A DNA stretch of 21,217 nt from Gnetum montanum (taxonomy: Eukaryota; Streptophyta; Gnetopsida; Gnetales; Gnetaceae). The notes below the pieces were generated by a model. It was not told the origin of the DNA. It made no database searches and saw nothing but the letters and a program-made list of their open reading frames with translations. The DNA is taken from contig MNCI01034190.1 of NCBI GenBank assembly GCA_015680685.1, positions 6,020-27,236 on the forward strand, in the 5' to 3' direction. Both the position numbers and the translations under genes were made by a program. This document shows positions 17,982 to 21,217 of the stretch, in pieces; position 1 is the first letter of the stretch, and each line of letters starts with the position of its first letter.

Positions 17982-20023
17982 TAAACCTAGTTTTAGCTAT
18001 GATTAATGGCTAGTCACCTTTCTATCCTACTTTACTTAGCATTTGTTACTCACATTTACTAACTCTACAATTCCATGCTAGCATAACCTCTAATTACTAA
18101 GTATAAATACCTCAGGTTAAATCCACAAAGGTTATCTTAATGGATATGCTTATTATTATAACATGTCATTTTCTTAATGGTTTTATTATAATAATTACAA
18201 CATCTTGTGCGATGATTACTCTATCTTGATTATAGAATGACACCATATAGGAATGGGGATGTGAAAACTATGCTTGCTACTCACGTCAAACTAATAAGAT
18301 GCATTATAAAACTTGAGAAAACTAAGAAAGGAAGAAAACAACACATTCAAATTGAAAAACCCAATAAAATTTAAATTGAAGAAAATAAACAACTAAATTT
18401 ATGATAACAACATAGTGTAGTAAGAAAAGAACTTAGTGGTTGTTTGCTATGCTATGCTATGCTTGAAATGAAAGGATTGTAAGCCCACATAGTGGTTGGA
18501 CCCTTTGAAAAATTTAAAAGAGATGGGAGGGATTGTAGACAACTTCATTTATTATAGTACTTTATTTTTTATTTATCTACACCATTCTATTGATATGTTT
18601 TAAATGTTGCTTTATTTCTTCTTGATTGAGAAAAATCAATAAGCTTTTAATTTTGGTATTCTATACAATGATCATTTTGAATGATTGTAATAAATTTTTT
18701 CCATTTGTAAATTCAAAAATAAGTTCTTAAAGTGATCAAAGGCTAACTATTAATCTTAAAAAGAAATTTCCTTTGCTTATCCTTTTTAAAATGTTTAACA
18801 TATCTTGCTCTTTAAAGACTGGATTTGGGATAACCTTCCAAAATTTTATTTTATTTTTTTAGGAAAGAAAATTTGATTTAACTATTTTTTTTAGAATGTG
18901 AAATGTTTTAGAATTTTGTTTTCTTTTTTTCTTTTTAGGTTATATAGTGAATGATAGAAGAAGTTTTTATAATGCTATGATAATCATGAAAGGTAGTATA
19001 ATTTAAAGTATTATTGAAATCAAAAATGGTATATTTAAAAGGGAAATTAATCAAAATATAATTCTTAAATTCTTTTTGATTTTTTCTTAAAGTTAATAAA
19101 AAATTGAAACCATTTTTAAATTTTTTTGCATTATTCATTTTTAATTTTATTACTAAACTCATTAATCATCCTTTTTTCAATTTTATTGCTAATATTCTAT
19201 ATACCATTCCAACTCTATTTTGGAAATGCATAGTGTCATAATTTCTTTTAAAAGTTATGCATAGTACATTAAGGATATCTTTTAGCCTATAATAATTTTC
19301 CTTAGTTTGGCTTTGCTTAAATTTATTAGGCACACATACTTGAATTAATTACTCATTTCTTGCCTAGATAAAAATAAACTAGAATGATGAAATTAAAAAT
19401 CAAATTTGACCACCACCATACCACAAGTATTACTACTTGCTAGTGATCATTTTTTGGTAAAAGTAGAGCCTTTCATGTAAATATGTATAGAGATTAAATG
19501 GCTTCAAGATCACATTATTTGAATATATAATATTAATAAGGTCCCTTTAAGCTTTTAAGAATGCTAAGAAACTCTTCAACATTTCACCAAAAAGTTAACT
19601 ACCACCGAAGTATGAGTGGTAGTTATGAATAGTGGTTAGTTTTTTATGATATCATGAGTTGACCAAAAATTGTGGTAAAGGTCATAAGATATATTATGAG
19701 TTGTGGAGGTCATGGTGGTCTAAAAACCTTTAAAAGTATCAACAAAAAATCTTTAATGATATCTTTCTAGATCACAAGTCATGGTTTGATCATGATTTGA
19801 GTAGAGTTTTCTAAAGTTAAAGATAAGTGATTCTTGGAAGCAATGTAATACCTCAAACTAGAAACAACTGAAATGTGAGTGCTTATAGAATATTCATGAA
19901 GTCTAAATATATTTTTATGAGGAAGCTTGGATACAATAGTGATCATAAAAAAAGATGAATCATCTTTAGGAATATCTTAACATTCAACATCAGGAAAGAC
20001 AATTCTAGAGGCATAGTTCTAAA
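17982..20023. other. AT-rich DNA without recognisable gene
   Basis: No protein motif is visible on either strand. The 75-codon minus frame at 18935-19162 is a low-complexity Lys/Asn/Phe-rich chance frame. A pentanucleotide repeat (GCTAT, about 3.6 units) is at 18446-18463. The last few hundred bases before 20024 may belong to the 5' part of the LINE ORF2, but I cannot identify an endonuclease motif there. Confidence 0.55.
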
Positions 20024-21217
20024 ATGAATTGGCTTTCTTTTGTGGATGAGCACTTCAAATGTCATGCTTTATTGCAACATAAGAGGAATTACATAGTAGC
20101 TTTACAAAAGAGCAATGGAGACTAAGTACATAGAGTGGACAACATTGCAACAATAATAATTCAATTTTATGAAAATATTTTAAAGTCAAATCATGTTGCA
20201 TATGAACAACATATGGTAGAAATTATATTTAACATTGATAATTATTTATTACATGAGGATATCCTGTTACTAAGTCAAGGTCCTACCATAAAGGAAATTC
20301 AAATAATGAATTTTTTATAGATTCCTATAAAGCTCTAGGTATAGGTGGTTTTTTATTTGACTTTTATAAAACATTTTAGAAGATTATTCAAAAGGATATT
20401 TGTAATGTTATATTCAAATTTTAGAGAATTAGGAGGATAAACTAAGAATGAGATGTTACTTAGATGGTTTACTATCAAAGAAAAGAGATGCAATTAATAT
20501 TAAATATTATTAGATTATCAATGTATGTACTTCTCTCTATCAAATTTATTCAAAATTTCTAATGCTTCAATTACAAGGGATGATACATCATTTAGTTGTT
20601 AAAGAATAAGTATTTGTTTTGTAGAAGAAAGATTCATCTTATATGAGCTACTTTTGGTGTAAGAGATTCTTCATTCACCCCACTTGGAAAAGTAGCCTAG
20701 TATAATCTTCATGCTTGATATTTTAGAGCTTATTATACATTCAATTAGAGTTACATGAAAGTTTTGCTACAAATTTTTTTTTTCCCAATCATTAAATTCA
20801 AAAGCTTGAGGGCTTCTAACAATGATCTAGATTTTCAATTCTTATCAATGATCATTAGTTTAGAAATTTTTCAACATTAAATGATTTATGGTAAGGTGAT
20901 CCTATTTCTCCTTTTTTTTTTTATCCATAGAGGATTTGGGATCCTACTAGAGAAAATTGAAAAATAAAAATATTATGAGATTCATCTAACCAACTTTTGA
21001 TTACAATTCTTTCACATATACTCAATTTGTTGATAACACGTTTTTTTTCTTTAATGAGAATCTACAATTATAACAGACTTGCATATAGCACTATTAAATT
21101 TTTCAAATGTCTTTGATTTAAGAATCAATTTAAATGAAAGTCATGTATTTAATTTTGGAGTTATTCAAAAAATTTTATATGAATATATTGATTTATTGGG
21201 ATGTGAAGTAAACTCAT
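20024..21217 (+). pseudogene. plant LINE (L1-type) ORF2 reverse transcriptase, decayed, runs off right edge
   Basis: Non-LTR elements use this protein for target-primed reverse transcription. In plus-strand order: WLSFVDEHFKCHALLQHKRN (expected W-x-x-x-GD-x-NT-K-F-F-H and a following R-N), then FYENILKSN, GPTIKEIQIMNFL, and GIGGFLFDFYKTF with IIQKDICNVIFKF (normally PGPDGF...FY...W..I..D). After a frameshift comes KKRDAINIKYY and INVCTSLYQIYSKFLMLQLQ, the RT segment with the usual I-P-K and PI-S-L-x-x-x-YK-I-x-x-K pattern. Near 21011 TYTQFVDNTFFF is the catalytic box (expected FADD), with its second Asp changed to Asn at 21035-21037. Further on, INLNESHVFNFGV fits the next motif. Several stops and at least two frame changes show it is dead. 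Start and subfamily are uncertain. Confidence 0.8.

Noticed and set aside
1-21217. tRNA genes, rRNA genes or CRISPR arrays
   Set aside because: No cloverleaf with conserved A and B boxes, no rRNA-like conserved stretch and no regularly spaced identical repeats with unique spacers were seen. The primer sites only complement tRNA ends and are not tRNA genes.

Overview
The window looks like intergenic, retrotransposon-filled nuclear DNA of a seed plant with a large, AT-rich, repeat-laden genome. A conifer or other gymnosperm is plausible, but that is inference from style (very long LTRs, heavily decayed elements, no dense genes) and not from a diagnostic sequence. I see no intact protein-coding gene, rRNA or tRNA gene, or CRISPR array. 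Nearly every open reading frame is short and belongs to a decayed transposon or to an array whose period is a multiple of three. Four isolated N characters (6457, 6517, 6856, 7171) mark unresolved assembly positions.

Layout. (1) 1-1400: non-coding DNA with a possible minus-strand promoter (TATA near 575-586, poly(A) signal near 374-379). Upstream of it in minus-strand terms is a ~330 bp minisatellite of about 21 bp period, bracketed by two perfect palindromes and accompanied by ACGTG-core palindromes. This may be part of an LTR of an element running off the left edge. (2) 1408-1680: a short, unusually coding-like stretch on the minus strand that I cannot identify. (3) 1741-8029: a minus-strand Ty3/gypsy element with decayed gag, protease, RT, RNase H and integrase, a tRNA-iMet-type primer site and a 2375 bp 5' LTR. 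It is truncated inside integrase, so the other LTR is missing. (4) 8030-10423: no gene; a 22 bp palindrome, a GT microsatellite and a doubtful small LTR/PBS. (5) 10424-17981: the best-defined object, a complete old Ty3/gypsy Tat/Athila-type element on the minus strand. It has two ~1 kb LTRs, a 5 bp target duplication ATAGT, a tRNA-Asp-type primer site, a polypurine tract and a decayed gag, but no pol that I can recognise. (6) 17982-20023: AT-rich DNA with no recognisable gene. (7) 20024-21217: a decayed plant LINE reverse transcriptase on the plus strand, continuing past the right edge.

The parts do not form a pathway; they record successive insertions followed by point-mutation decay. All LTR elements that can be oriented lie on the minus strand and the LINE lies on the plus strand. 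Asp-to-Asn changes occur at catalytic positions in both reverse transcriptases and in the gypsy RNase H, and many stops sit where CAA, CAG or CGA is expected. Both fit cytosine-deamination decay. The items most worth a second look are the apparently pol-less Tat-type element with an extra ORF beside its 3' LTR, the unidentified coding-like stretch at 1408-1680, the minisatellite/palindrome region, and the N-bounded inverted copy inside the gypsy LTR. I found no convincing evidence of a new functional system.
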